Shown: positions 1-13,200 of the stretch, in pieces | Numbering within the stretch: the first letter of the stretch is position 1 | Layout of the letters: the number at the start of each line of letters is the position of its first letter | NCBI GenBank assembly: GCA_905250075.1 | Contig: CAJNOP010000501.1 | Location: forward strand, 90,274-154,273 | Source of the DNA: Rotaria sp. Silwood1 | Lineage: Eukaryota > Rotifera > Eurotatoria > Philodinida > Philodinidae | Direction: 5' to 3' | DNA: 64,000 nt | Translations under genes and position numbers: made by a program | Notes under the pieces: model-generated | The model's database searches: none | What the model was told of the DNA's origin: nothing | Seen by the model: the letters and a program-made list of their open reading frames with translations, nothing else

Positions 1-503
1 ATCAAGACTATGTAAGTTTGAATCTGAAAACACTATAAAAAATTCTACTAAGAATATTCATTTTGAAAAAAATAATTAAGCATATTTTTTTTTTCTTCAC
101 TCAGTTTTTGATACTGATGAAAAATATAAACAAGTTATGATTTTTAACTTTATCTCGGATTTCGTGTCGTAATTTTAATTATAGTATAATGAGAATGATC
201 TACTTCAACACGAATAAGATTGTGAAACAATCTTAAGAATTTTCATTGATATTCTAAGAACTTTTAATTGAGATAAGTTATATAGTACTTAAACAACTGA
301 TACTACTAATGGATTGTGTATCTTTTAGAATCGGCAATAGATTTAGTCCAAAAAGAAAAGGAATTTAAAAGCTATGACAATAAGTTTTTTTTTTTTGTTA
401 TTGAGAAAATTTTTGTTCTTTAGTTAATTAAACTAATGCTGGTCAATGAATATAGATGACATGGAGAAAAAAATTTAATTGTTTGTAAGAATTTAATCAA
501 ATG
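1..503. other. AT-rich flank, no gene seen
   Basis: No coding pattern, RNA gene or clear repeat is visible before the inverted-repeat element at 504. The stretch is AT-rich with short A and T runs. Its last eight bases (496-503) are the left target duplication of that element. Confidence 0.6.
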
Positions 504-682
504 CAGAGGTGCAGAATCTTCCAAAAATTTCCCCCACACGAAAAAAAATTTTTTGGAAAATTTCTCCACTGTACTTTTTTTTGGCCAGCGCGTTTTTCCA
601 AAATTTCCCTATTGTTTGAGTTTTTCAAAAAATTCCCCCCCTCCCCCGCGCGGAGGCGCATGAGGAAGATTCTGCACCTCTG
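504..682. mobile_element. hAT-like MITE, 179 bp
   Basis: The element has perfect 19-bp terminal inverted repeats, CAGAGGTGCAGAATCTTCC at the left and its reverse complement at the right. It is flanked by a perfect 8-bp direct repeat, ATCAAATG, at 496-503 and 683-690. An 8-bp duplication and TIRs beginning CAG are typical of the hAT superfamily. The interior is too short to encode a transposase and consists of A/T runs plus a short C-rich and GCGCGG patch. The intact duplication suggests a fairly recent insertion. The hAT assignment is inferred from TSD length and TIR start. Confidence 0.85.
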
Positions 683-690
683 ATCAAATG

Positions 691-1656
691 TGTCCGACCA
701 TGCAACTCTTCATCATTAAATAAATGACAGAAGCTTTGTCAATAACATTATTAAAAAAGAATATAAGTATTCGTTAAGTTAAAATAGAAAACATAATTAA
801 TATTATTTATTAATGAATATTTATTTTTAACAAAAAAAAAAAACTCTATAGTTAATGAATTATTTTCATATGATGCATAGTGTTTAGTTTTTAATTCTTG
901 TCATTATAGATATGCGAAAACTTTGATTGACAGAAAACTAGACTACACATTTTTCATGCTTATCACTAAATAGTATTTGACAGGCGAATCTTCTTCCTTT
1001 TTTTTTTTTGCATTTTTTTTTTCATGCCGTTTATTTCTCTTATATTAATCAATCTTGCTTTGGCCCATTTCTTTTTTGTTGTCATTGCCTTCAGTCAACG
1101 TTACATTTTCGTCCAACTAAATCCCTATAGTTTCATATATGAAGACAAAAAAAAACCGTATAAAGACATTTATCATACATTACTGTATTAGACAGAATAC
1201 ATTTTTAGCTTAATATTTTTATTTCTCTATATATTAAGTAAAAGAATTAGGTATGATTATGACATGTTTCTATCATTTTTGATTTTTTAAATTAGAGAAG
1301 AAGCTTTTCTATTATTTCATATGACGAAAAACAAATGTAATTTACATAAAAATGAAAGATTTATTTTTCTTTTTACTTTTGTTCTTGTATTTACAAATGA
1401 CAAGATGACAATATAACATTAATATTCTTAGTAGCATCAATATAATCACCTATAGAAAAAAAAAATATGAAAAAAGAAGTGTCAAATATATGTTTTAAAA
1501 GGATACCGGAAATTATTTATTGTCATGCATACAATAAATAAAAGAAAATAACAAAAATATAAAGTCATTTTTTTTCCTCTTCTATAAAAACAATCTTACA
1601 AGTACTCATTTATTTCTTTATTTTATATTGTTTTCTTTGAATATTTTAGTTAAATA
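691..1656. other. Intergenic, upstream of GPCR
   Basis: This stretch is AT-rich with homopolymer A and T runs. I see no ORF with coding character and no recognisable promoter element. It presumably holds the upstream control region of the GPCR gene that starts at 1657. Confidence 0.5.
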
Positions 1657-3254
1657 ATGAATAATTTTTCATCGAATTCAATTAGTATATCTTATCATCA
1701 ATGGCCAACAAATAAATTAATTCGTATATTTATATTAACAATTATTATGTGTATAACATTAATTGGTAATATTTATATTGTATTTGAATTATTTTGTCGA
1801 CGTCGTCGACATCGTACACGTTTACATTTATTTATATTAAATTTGGCTATTGGAGATTTAACAATATGTTTATGTACAATGACATCAGAATTATTTCTTA
1901 TAATATTTGATCAAGAATGGATATTAGGAAATATTGCTTGTAAATTAACACTTTATATTCAAGTTGTTACACTTGCTTCAACAACATTTATTAATGTTGC
2001 AATGACTTATGATCGGTAAGAAAGAAAAATTTAATTAAATGTGATTTCGAGTAAAGGGAGGGAAGAAAATTTAATAAACAATAATATACATTTGAATATG
2101 ATGAAATTATTAGTTATACTATTTATCTGATTCAATGAACTTTCTAAATGAAATTTTAATACATAGAAATATGTAACACATTGTTTTTTTTTTTTTAATC
2201 AAATCATAAGGTCAAAAAGATCTGAGAAAAAAAATTTTTAGTTTGTTTTGAGAAATATAATAGACACATATTGACGTCATTATGTTACTCTTAAATTCCT
2301 AATGCTTTTATCTGATGTCATTATCTATTATATTAAACTTTAAGTAGATAATATTCTTTTATGATTTATAAAAAAAGAGTACTACTTTCCATTATTTCAT
2401 GTACTAATAGCTCTAAAGAATTACTTATCATAAATCATATAGAAATTTCTTTTCATTGAATCATCACATTCGTTATAATGATTCAATTAATCAACAACAT
2501 TTTTCTATTAGTTTTTGTTTTCTTTACATTAAGATATGAAGCAATATGTTGTCCATTTCGATCATGTACAGCACTTCGTCGTGTACGTCGTATTATAATT
2601 TTATGTTGGTTATGTTCATTAATAGCAGCTATACCACAATTATTTATATTTAAACAAAGTTTAATAAAAGGAAGTTTAAATAAATATCGTTGTAGTAGTA
2701 CTGGTTATACAGCTGAATGGCAACGTCGAATTTATTTTACTATATTTACTTGTTATTTACTTATTATACCAGCTTTTTGTATGATAATATGGTATATTAA
2801 AATAATACGTGTTGTTGCATCATCAACAAAAATTTGGATGCAAAAATTTCATGGTCAAACAACAACATTTTTAACATCTCCAGCAAAATTTAAAACAGTT
2901 AAATTAGCTATGACAATAATTATTGTATTTGTTATTTGTTGGACACCTTATATTGTATTAACATTAATTGAAATTTATACAAATCGTTATTTACATATAC
3001 CATTATGGCTTGATGGAGTTTTACAAACAATATGTTTAGCACAAAGTGGTCTTAATCCATTTATTTATATAACATTTAATCATCGATCAAAACGTTTACC
3101 AACAATATTTGTTGCATCAACACGAACAAGTTCATTAAAATGTCGATCACCAAGATTAATAAGACGATATGATTCATCATTATCATATTTAAATCCTAAA
3201 ATTTCATTGAGATTAAATAGTTTTTCATCAACAATAAAAACAAAAACAATTTAA
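1657..3254 (+). CDS. Class A GPCR, peptide-receptor type
   Basis: Two exons, 1657-2015 and 2534-3254, are separated by a 518-bp GT-AG phase-2 intron and join into 359 aa. The intron falls inside the DRY motif: GAT-CG is spliced to A-TAT, giving D-R-Y-E-A-I. Seven hydrophobic segments can be placed. TM1 carries the GN pair, TM2 carries LAIGD, TM6 carries CWTPY, and TM7 carries NPFIY. A Cys before TM3 and a Cys in loop 2 could form the usual disulfide. The protein should sit in the plasma membrane and signal through G proteins. The motif set resembles vasopressin/oxytocin, CCAP and neuropeptide S type peptide receptors, but the ligand cannot be named from the sequence. The ATG follows an AT-rich stretch with a stop just upstream. 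The basic Ser-rich tail after TM7 is about 50 aa. Confidence 0.88.
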
Positions 3255-3332
3255 TCATTGTATATATTTATTTATAAATAATAATAATAATATTACTGTT
3301 TATTTATTTTATATTTTGATAAAAATAATTTT

Positions 3333-3338
3333 AATAAA
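3333..3338 (+). terminator. Candidate poly(A) signal for GPCR
   Basis: AATAAA lies about 80 bp downstream of the GPCR stop codon in an AT-rich 3' flank. In DNA this AT-rich the hexamer is common, so position is the only support. Confidence 0.35.
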
Positions 3339-5159
3339 CATCTCTTTACAATAAAAATAAATCAATATTATTCAATTAGAATTGAAGTTATTCATTTCAA
3401 ATAAAATTCATATAAATCTTTTAATAATTTTACTAGAAAATTCATCTATCTCTTTCTGTGATATAAATATTATTTGAATGTATGTTTTTTCTTTAGATAA
3501 TCTTTTAATAAGATCATATTGTTTTAATTTTTTTCATTAATTAATATTAGCATTTTAAAATATAATAAGATTACAATTTTAAGTTTATCTTTTTGTTTTA
3601 TCATATTGTATACATAAGAATAGTTAGACTGTACTAACCTTATTTTGTTGATAATGTTGTAGTAGGTGTTTCATTTTATGTTGTATAGGATTGATTTTAT
3701 GCTATTCTTTTGTTTGTGAATGATAACTATGAACAAGATATTATCTCATGAAAAACTTGTTGTTAATGTTCTTTATACAAAATAAACAGAAAACGCAAAA
3801 AGATTACTTGATTCGCTCACTTCTAATGTATTCGTATGTTTTGTACAGTCATCTTTAAAACATTTATTAATAACAAGAAAGTATATTCTATGTTTTTTTT
3901 TAAAAACTTCTATAGACTTATGAGTAGAGTGTGACAGTCCTTTTACGATGATATATATATAGATGTTTATCTATTCTAATGGAATCTAATAATGACAAGT
4001 AATCATGAATCTCAGCATCTGTCAAAAATTTAAATAAAGAATTGTTTAGAACTGAACGTTCCTAAAGTAGTTTGCCAGAACGATGCAATACATGTTTTGA
4101 TTATTGTAACAATGTCTTATACTGTCAATGACTAGCGATAGTGGAAAATCTTAAATTATTACCAATTTTCATTAAAATATCTGATTCCTGATATTTGACT
4201 ATTAGATATTTAGTTTTGTGTATATTTCAAAGTCACTTCCTGTTCTACAATAAGTTTTCAATAATATAGTTGTCGGTGTGTAATAGATATAATTAAAAAT
4301 AAAGAAATTTTTAAGTGACATCTTACTCTTCAGACAGTGTAAGTGTCAGCGCTCTTATCATGCTAATACCGTCTGCCATTCTAACCTCTATACGTACATC
4401 CAATAAGCTGTAGAAAACTTTTTCATAGTTCATTAGAGAGACTATACAATGCATCTAGTCTCAATTCAAAAGCGATTAATCAATTGTAGAAAGGCTTCTC
4501 TCGTAAGTCATGTTTGATTTTAAATTTAAAATGAAGAATATTTCTTGTAATATGCTATGTGAAAGCCTTTAGAAAGATGCCAAAGTCTGTTATGCCATAT
4601 TGTCCGATTCTGAATCAAATAAGTTTTTGTTGAAATTAGCAATATTTGAAATACTTAATGTTGTAAGAAACATATCTGCCAGAACGATCTTGACGATTAG
4701 GAAAAGTTCAACATCAAATATCGCTCAAAAGAAAAAAGTTTATGTAATGTTTTCTCAAATTGAAAAATCTTTATCTCTGAATTGTATGAATGAGTCAAAT
4801 TAGAGCAAAAACACACCAATATGTAACACATCAAAAACTCTATTGATATCAACCTTGACAAAATTCTTTAAATTTGTTCCTGATTCGTAAAAAATGGAAG
4901 TTTTGTAAAAGACAGTCTTCTGCAAGAATATCATAGAACTAATATTAAAAAAATATTTTCTTTTTACCGTTACAAAATAACCAGGTAGTGAGATTGATTA
5001 ACGTACTCAGTCTTTAAAAAAAAAAGCTTTATTCTAGCACAAAAACTAAGAATAAATTTAACTCTGACTAATATCGACTACTTTTCGCTTTCGCTTTGAA
5101 AACAAAAAATCAATTCCTTTCATCTTTGATATTTTACTTCATATCATTGTTGAAGAGAC
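3339..5159. other. Intergenic, no gene seen
   Basis: I see AT-rich DNA with short ORFs that lack coding character, including the one at 4600-4803. No RNA gene is recognised. The final eight bases (5152-5159, GAAGAGAC) are the left target duplication of the next element. Confidence 0.5.
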
Positions 5160-5359
5160 TAGGAGTCGACAAGCTCAGCTCAGTTCCGCTCAGAGGAACT
5201 GTTTGAACAGATCTGTTGAGCTGAGCTGAACTGGTGAACCGGTTCGTTTGAGCTATGTTCTCAAAACAGAACAAAAGTGTTCTGTTATGGGAACACAGCT
5301 CAAAAGAGCTGTTCGAACAGTTTCTCTGAGCGGAACTGAGCTGAGCTTGTCAACCCCTA
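5160..5359. mobile_element. hAT-like foldback MITE, 200 bp
   Basis: Inverted arms of about 50 bp begin TAGGAGTCGACAAGCTCAG at the left and TAGGGGTTGACAAGCTCAG at the right when read inward. They continue through GCTCAGTTCCGCTCAGAG. The flanks are GAAGAGAC (5152-5159) and GAAGAAAC (5360-5367), an 8-bp direct repeat with one mismatch. TIRs of the form TAGGGGTTGxCAA with an 8-bp duplication are hAT-like. No transposase is encoded; short ORFs through it are repeat translation. Confidence 0.8.
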
Positions 5360-5553
5360 GAAGAAACAGTACACTATATGATTTTGCTTTACTTTATTAT
5401 CTAGAAATTTATATAACGATTTTAAAAAAGAAAAAAAACATAAAAAATTCAAAACAATGCGTATATATATACAACAAAAACACCAAATAAAATAGCTTTC
5501 TAGTAGAAAATTTTTTTTTTTCTTTCCTGTTCAATAGATGCGTATAATAGTTA

Positions 5554-7038
5554 TTACTTTCGATTTTGCATTGTTTCTGTATCTAAAGTAAGTTGTTGTC
5601 TTGCTTGTTTACATGCTTGAGCAAGATGAATATCAGTTAATGGAAGTTTATCCATTTTAGATAATAATACATCAAATGGTAATTGTTTAGCAGTTTGTTT
5701 TATCAGTGTAACTAAATCCATAGGATTATCACAATTATGTGCTCGTTGAACAATATCAGATGGACCAATTTCAAGAGTTTCATATACAATAACAAGAGCT
5801 AAACGAAATAATACTTTAACACCTTCACAAAAAAACATATCCCATAAACGATATAATTGTGGTGCACGATATGTTCGAGAAAATAATGTCATATACCAAT
5901 CAACTGTATATAATATTGGATCAACATCAAGTTTACGCTAAAAAGAAATAAAAAATATAATAAAATGATAGTTTTCTTTGTATTAAATTTAATTAAAAAA
6001 AAAAGTTTAATAAACAATGAATTTATATTCGAAATAAAATAAATATGATTTTTATGATATCAATTATGATATTGCACAAAGTTATAATAAATGTTGAACT
6101 GAAATTCATAGATATTCTATCTTTCTTATTGATGATACTAACAAACGTTTATTTATAAAAGCTAATGTTTTTTTTTCTGTCTCCATCGAATTCAAAACAA
6201 ACTCAAATTTACAATCTATCTTTAAAATTTCACGAAAAACAATAGATACATACAAGTAAACGAAAACCTTTATGTGAAATACGTTGTATAAGTAATTCAG
6301 TTGCTAATGCATCTTCTTTAATAGCATGTAAACCATCACTAAAATATCCTTTAACATATTCTTCATTAATTTGAACAAATACCCAAAAAGCTTGTTCAGG
6401 TGGTAAATGCATTAATAGAATAGCTGCAATAGGTGCTTGAGCTTGACAATAACCAACATCAGGATCATGTACAGCATATGCTCGAAGTACATCATATAAA
6501 CTGTGTTGTCTAATCAAGAAAAAAACAAAACATTTAATTTTTGCTGAGTGTATATTGAATAATAAAATAAACTTTTACCCGAGTGCATCACCTCGAAACA
6601 TTTCATGATCAGGAAATGATCTAGCTAAATCTTTTTTAATATCATCAAGTACACGTGGATCAGAATCTTGTGTTAAATAATATGAATATACACTTCCTGT
6701 TGAACAATTTTGATCTTCAGTTTTTTGTCGATATTTAGCTGCTGATAAATGATACCATGCTTGTCCACGTACAGATGGTGGTATACCTTTTCGACAACGA
6801 TTTTTAACTTTATCAAAACGTGATGATATAAATAATGGCCATTGAGAAAACATATCAAGCCATTTTTGTTCTCGACGACGAACAACAATTGGATCTAATG
6901 TTTCTTCAAAACTAGAAACAAAAAATATATATTAAAATAGATAAGTTTTTTTTTTTTGTTATCTTACTTAAGTGGTTCTGATGGAACAACATATCCATAT
7001 CGATCAAATCTTTCATTAGATTCTTCTCTATTCACCAT
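5554..7038 (-). CDS. TBC-domain Rab GTPase-activating protein, TBC1D10-like
   Basis: Four exons on the minus strand (7038-6968, 6911-6579, 6509-6254, 5937-5554) join in frame into 347 aa; all junctions are GT-AG. The protein is a TBC domain with short ends. The arginine finger I-K-K-D-L-A-R (R about 121) and the glutamine finger Y-C-Q (Q about 157) are both present, so it should stimulate GTP hydrolysis by a Rab. Strings such as RKGIPPSVRG, GYCQAQAPIAA, LLMH, QAFW and LWDMFFCEGVK match the TBC1D10/EPI64 group. Human members carry a longer C-terminal tail with PDZ-binding ends, absent here. The 3' end is about 190 nt from the 3' side of a MITE. The group acts on Rab27, Rab35 and Rab8 in membrane traffic and microvilli; the substrate here is unknown. 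Confidence 0.92.
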
Positions 7039-7224
7039 TATTTTAAAAAATCATCTATAAAAAAAAATTCAATTAATATTTAAATATTTGTACAATATTA
7101 TGTATATATATATATATTTAGAAAATAACAATTTAAAAAAAAAATTAATTTGAGATTCATTCAAAAACAATAAACAAAAAAACCAAAAAAACATGAAATA
7201 GATTTCGGAAATAAAATTGTTTAA

Positions 7225-10200
7225 TTATATATTATGTTCATTATTATCACTATCGATTTTACCCATTAATAAAAGATCTTGTTCTTCATCATCATTATCA
7301 TCATTATTAATACTATCAACTAAACTAACTTGTCGTGTTAGATTTGGTTGTGTATGATAATAAGCATGTATACGAAAATCTTCATTTTCATATAAAACTA
7401 ATTCATCAACAATTGATCGAAATGATATACGATCAACAGGTAAATATGTCCAACAAGCACGCATTAATTTATGTCTAAAATATAATAAAATTAGATTAAT
7501 ATATTAAGTTTTTGTTTTTGTATTTACAATATTTCAGGACAATTTGGTGGACGTTCAAGTGTTATATTTCCATATCGAACATAATGTACAACTTCTTCAT
7601 TACCATATCCTTGATATGGTTGTTCAGCTAATGTTGCTATTTCCCATAGAAGAACACCATATGACCTATAATTATTAAATTAAATTAATTTGAATAAGAA
7701 AGTTTGCTGTTATATATATATATACCAAACATCTGATACAGTATCAAAACGTCCATCTCTTAAACTTTCGGGTGCCATCCATCGTATAGGAAGAAAACTT
7801 CGACCACCACGTCGATAATAATCTGTTTCATATATATCACGTGTTAAACCAAAATCTAAATAGATGATAAGTATTTTATTTAAATATAAGGAAAAATTTT
7901 TCTTATGCAATTCCATAAGATCGATATGTGTACGACAAAAAAATATATGTTACAGAAATGCCAATTACAACCGATATTTTAAATTTGCTAGTTTAATGAT
8001 GAGAACTTCACTTTATCTCGAATATTTATAATCTTCTTAATTTATAAAACAAACATACAGACAGATAGTAGTGATTCAAGTGGCATGCAAGTACTCAGAT
8101 CTACCTTTACTAAACATTCTAAACGGCCATATTTTACCGAATGACAAAAGATGTCGTCATGTTCTTTTATTCTATCATACATTAGACTAGGTGTTGTGTA
8201 TCAACATACTTCGAATGTGAATATGAAATTCATATCTATCTAGTGTTTAAATATTTCCATATATAACTCATATGAATATGCACTGACATCTATCTATGAA
8301 AAATTTACTTCTAATCTTTGAAAACTATTAAAATAAAACTTTATTACCTCCAACTTTACATGTATGATTTCCATTGACAAGACAATTTCTTGCCGCTAAA
8401 TCTCTATGAACAAATTTTTGATCAGATAAATAATACATTCCATCAGCAACATCTAATGCTAATTGAATCATAGCTGATTCAGTTAATGTTGGACTATTTG
8501 GCTAAAAATACAAAAATACATAAATAACTTATATTATTTAATAAATAAATAAATAAATTCATACAGTTAATTCACTTTGTCGATGTCGATAAAGATAATT
8601 TTTTAAATCACCATTTTCCATTAATTCCATAACAACATATGGTGGTCGAATACGTGAACATATACCATATAATTGAATAACATGATAACATTGAAATTGT
8701 CTAAAATACAGTTGAATTTGAATTTTTAGAAATAAGAGAAACAAAAAATAAAAAAAAAAAACGAACTTCATTATGGATGCTTCTTGTAATAAATCTGTTG
8801 GATGTGTTGTTCGAATCTTTAAAATAAAAATAGAAATTTAAAAATCAAAAAAAAAAAATAAATTCTTTACTTTAACAGCACATGGTTTTAATGTTCCATC
8901 AGATAATTTTATAACACCTTGATAAACTTGACCAAAATGTCCTTGACCTATAAGTTTATTTAATGTTACTGAATCTTTATCAATTTCCCATTGATCTGGT
9001 GTATATAATTCTAAATATTGTAATACAAAAAGAAAAATACGTTAAATTAATGACATAAAAATAATTAAAAAAAAAACAAACAAACCATAATTTGGATTTT
9101 TTGAAATCGAAGCTTTATTATCACTTCGACCATATTTATAATAATAATATGGTGCACCAAACATAATACTTAATAAAAGAAAAATTGAACCAGTTAGTAA
9201 TAAAACTATTATAATTCGACTTTGTCGACTTAATTCACGTTCTAAAATTAAGGAGAAAAAAAAAAAACAATTCATTTAATTCATATTCTATATGTTAATT
9301 ATTTGATTCATTATCAATCAAAAGTTGTTTCTTTTCTGTGTATTTTAAATAATTATAAAATTTTCTTATCTTTAAGCCCCCTCCCCACAAAAAAAGTCAA
9401 TTTTGTGATTCATAGCTCGTTAGATAGAGCTAAGTATACGCACTATAGTTTATTGATATTATGATGAGTTTTAAGGATATTACATAGGCTTTTCTGAACC
9501 TCTCATAGAGAAAAATAGTGTTTTTCCTAAAAACTTTTGGTTTTTTTCTCAAAATAGGATTTTTGATTTTTACGTTTCCGTGCGTCCCAGTTTTCTCCGC
9601 CATTTTAAACACTAGAAAGCTGAGCTTGATGTCAAAATGAAGATAAAAATTAGCTCTACAACTTAACAGAGCCGGGTTTTTTGATTTTACCCTTAATGTT
9701 TATTGAAAACTAACCGTTCCGAACCTACATCTCCTGGGTTTTCCGTATCTTACCAGAGAAGTCTTCTAGAAACACAAGCTAGGAAAAAAAATCGGGCCCT
9801 GTTAAGTTGTAGCACCATATATGGGCTACATTTTAAAACCAACCCGAACTTTCTAGCATTTAAAGCGGTGGAGAAATTTGGAAAGAACGGAAACCTAAAT
9901 TTTGACCCATAAGTTTAAGCTAGCTCTTGGTACACTCAATATATCGAGCTGAAAGTTTTACTGTAAGGTGCCTCGCCCAAGATATACCTCCGCTGAAAAT
10001 TTCATCAAGATTAGATGCTCAGAAAAAAAAAAATTTTTTTATGGGGCCTCTTAATAATAGAAAATTTAGTTTAAATGAAATTTTCAATCGGTCAAAAAAA
10101 ACTTCATGAACATCTTTCCTATATATAACTATAGCATATGCAGTACTCATTCTTTTTAAATTAATAATCTTAAATATTCAAACTTACTAGGTAAATCAAT

Positions 10201-13200
10201 AGTTGTAAAAAATATTTGATAATATAAATTAGTTGCATTTAATAAATATGAATCATCATTTAATTGTTTTATATCACCATATTCATTATTAAGTCTTGCT
10301 ATAGTATATGTTGTTATTCTTAAACGATAATTTGTTCGTGGTAATAATGATACATTAATTGAATGTATATTATTTCCAACACAACGTTCATCTTTTGGTC
10401 CATTATGAATATTTTGATCAATAACTATTGTATAAAAATAAATAAGTCCATTTGGTGATAATGGTTCAAACCATGTTATATGATAATCAACAGTTTTCAT
10501 ATCGGATTTTAATTGTTGAGATCTATCAATTGGTGTTATTAATGTAACATTACGTACTAAATCAAGTGAAGCTAATAAAAACAAAAAACAAAAACAAAAA
10601 CAATTCAAATAATAAGAATATAATTGAAATACATACGATCACCAGCTTTTGTTCGTACACTTATTATTATACCATTTGAACTACATGCATTTGATTTTGT
10701 TTGTTTAATAATATCATGACATGCATATATTTGAAACATATACATTTGTGCATGTTTTAAACTATCAATAATAATATTTGTATTAAATGATGTACGATTA
10801 TATGTATTTAAATATGGCATATGTTCAACAGGATTTTGTTCAATTGATATATCAATTTTATATTGTTCATTAATAGAACTACTTTTATCTTCAAAATAAT
10901 GATCTAAATCATTAATAATTGTATCTTTTAAATCTGGACGTATAAATAATGGATCTTTACGTTGTGTTACTGAATTAATAAGTTGATGTTCAATTATAGC
11001 TAAATCAGTAACAACTTGATCAATACCAGTATTTTCTTCATGTTCATCAACAATATCTTCATTAATATCATTAGATTTTGATATTTGTCGTGAACATTGT
11101 GAAGAATCAGTTAAATTTAATGGTGTATTTGATACAGGTACTTCCGTATGCCAACGATCTAAATAAAAAGAAAAGTTTTTTTTTTTTTCTTTTTTTGTTT
11201 TTTTTGAAATGTGTACCTTTCATTAAACAAAGTAATTTAATATTATCTATTGGTAAACGATCTTCAATAGGTGCATAATAAATAAGATATATAGCTATTT
11301 CACCATTAGGTTTTGATGGTGGTTGCCACATTAATTTAATACTTGAACTAGATAAACCTGTACCACGTAAATTAAGTATAGGTTCAGGTTGACGTGGTAA
11401 TGTACGAAAATAACCAATTGTAGAATATAAACCAACTGTATTAACATTTGAAGTTACTGATGCATATACAGCATACCATGTTGCACCAAGAAGTGATGTT
11501 AAATCAACATTCATTGTAAATGAACCACCTAAAAAAAGAAATTCATTTGTTTCTATATATATTATGTTGATAAATCGGTTGTTGTAATTGATTGAATATC
11601 TTAGGTTAATATTCCTGTCATTTTTTTCCGAGTTTTCAAACCAGAAATAACTCGTATTTATTTATATGGTTTATATTGTTCGACATGTATCAACAAAGTA
11701 CTATATGCAAAGGTCAATATCATCAGCCATGAAATGACCATGAGCAAATTACTAAGAGAGATTTGCTCGAATTATCCGCCTAATAGTATGATGGCTATGT
11801 TGTGATATATATATATATCTACTCTTATGGTTAGTTTGTGTGTATGAGAAGCTAATAGCAAGCTATTAAATCTATCGTTAGATAGCTCAGAAGCAAGGAT
11901 GTTCTTCTTTTGACATTGATTAGTTTGTAAATATTGAAATAGACGTTTCTAGTTTATTATTAGTTTTCTTATTAATTTATCAGTTATGATCGACGCTATT
12001 CTTAAATGTAGATTAATTATTATAGCCAATTATGTTATTAAACTAACTCATATAAATGAAAATCTTTTCTTCTAATTAGATGTTTATATTATACATAATA
12101 ATTTGTTCGAAGATTAACTATTATTTCATAGACTAACAAGACAATCTCTTCTTCATTTCAATAATGTTTTTGTCTATATATACGATATAATTTCCTAATA
12201 AAAATCTTATAAGAATTTGAATTGACTAAGTTATTCAATTTTGATCTGAAACTTTAGGTGTATAGTGAAGTCAAATAGACTAATGTCCATAAAAACAATT
12301 CATAAGTTTCGAACAAAGTCTCTTCGAGATATGAAAATTTCAAAAACATAAATTTCGTACATACACACTGTCCATGAAAAAGGACTTGTTTCATATTTTG
12401 CAGTGACTTGGCTTTTTGGGTGTCTTGTATTTAAACTACACAACATTAATTTCATTCAAATATAAATAAAAATCTTATTTTTCATAAGACTTTGAAGTAA
12501 CTAAAGTCAATTTACTGTTAGACGATTATTTTTACTCAAAGCATGATTAGTTACCGATCATTGTTTCTCTTGATATCAATCCAAAGTATTCATGAAAAAA
12601 AAAATTTCTTATTTATTGTGCGATTTTTCAATCATTCAACATCATTTTTTACTAATGATGAATCTCTATATCTTCAATCATAACGATGATAAAAGAAACA
12701 TTCACATTCTCTTAATTCTAAGTACATCAACAAATGGAATAGAGTCCTTCATATTTTTTTTCTCTCCTTAGCACTGATGTTTTTTGTGTATTTCATATTC
12801 AAAAATGTATCGTAATAAACAGATATATATAGAGTACTCAAACTTTACTATACAAGCATATCGTCGAATTAAGATTAATGTTGTTCAATGACTTCAAACA
12901 AGAAAAAAGTAGTTCAACATTTTTGACACGTACAAAAATTTTTAGATTGAAATTCGATACTTTTATCAATTTAGGATTTTCATTAGAATACTATTTAGTA
13001 TTTATAGGTAAAAAAAGAAATTATTGAAATCAAAAGAGAATAACTAACGAGTGAACATTTTCAACTGATAAAACGCTTTTGAATTCGGACTCTGTGCATA
13101 AGATAGATCCCAGTGAGATATTAAAAACCCCAAAAGGACAAGTGCCCTTAGACCTTTTGTCTAGAGTTATAGGCATTGTACTAGAATTTTAGTGTATAAC

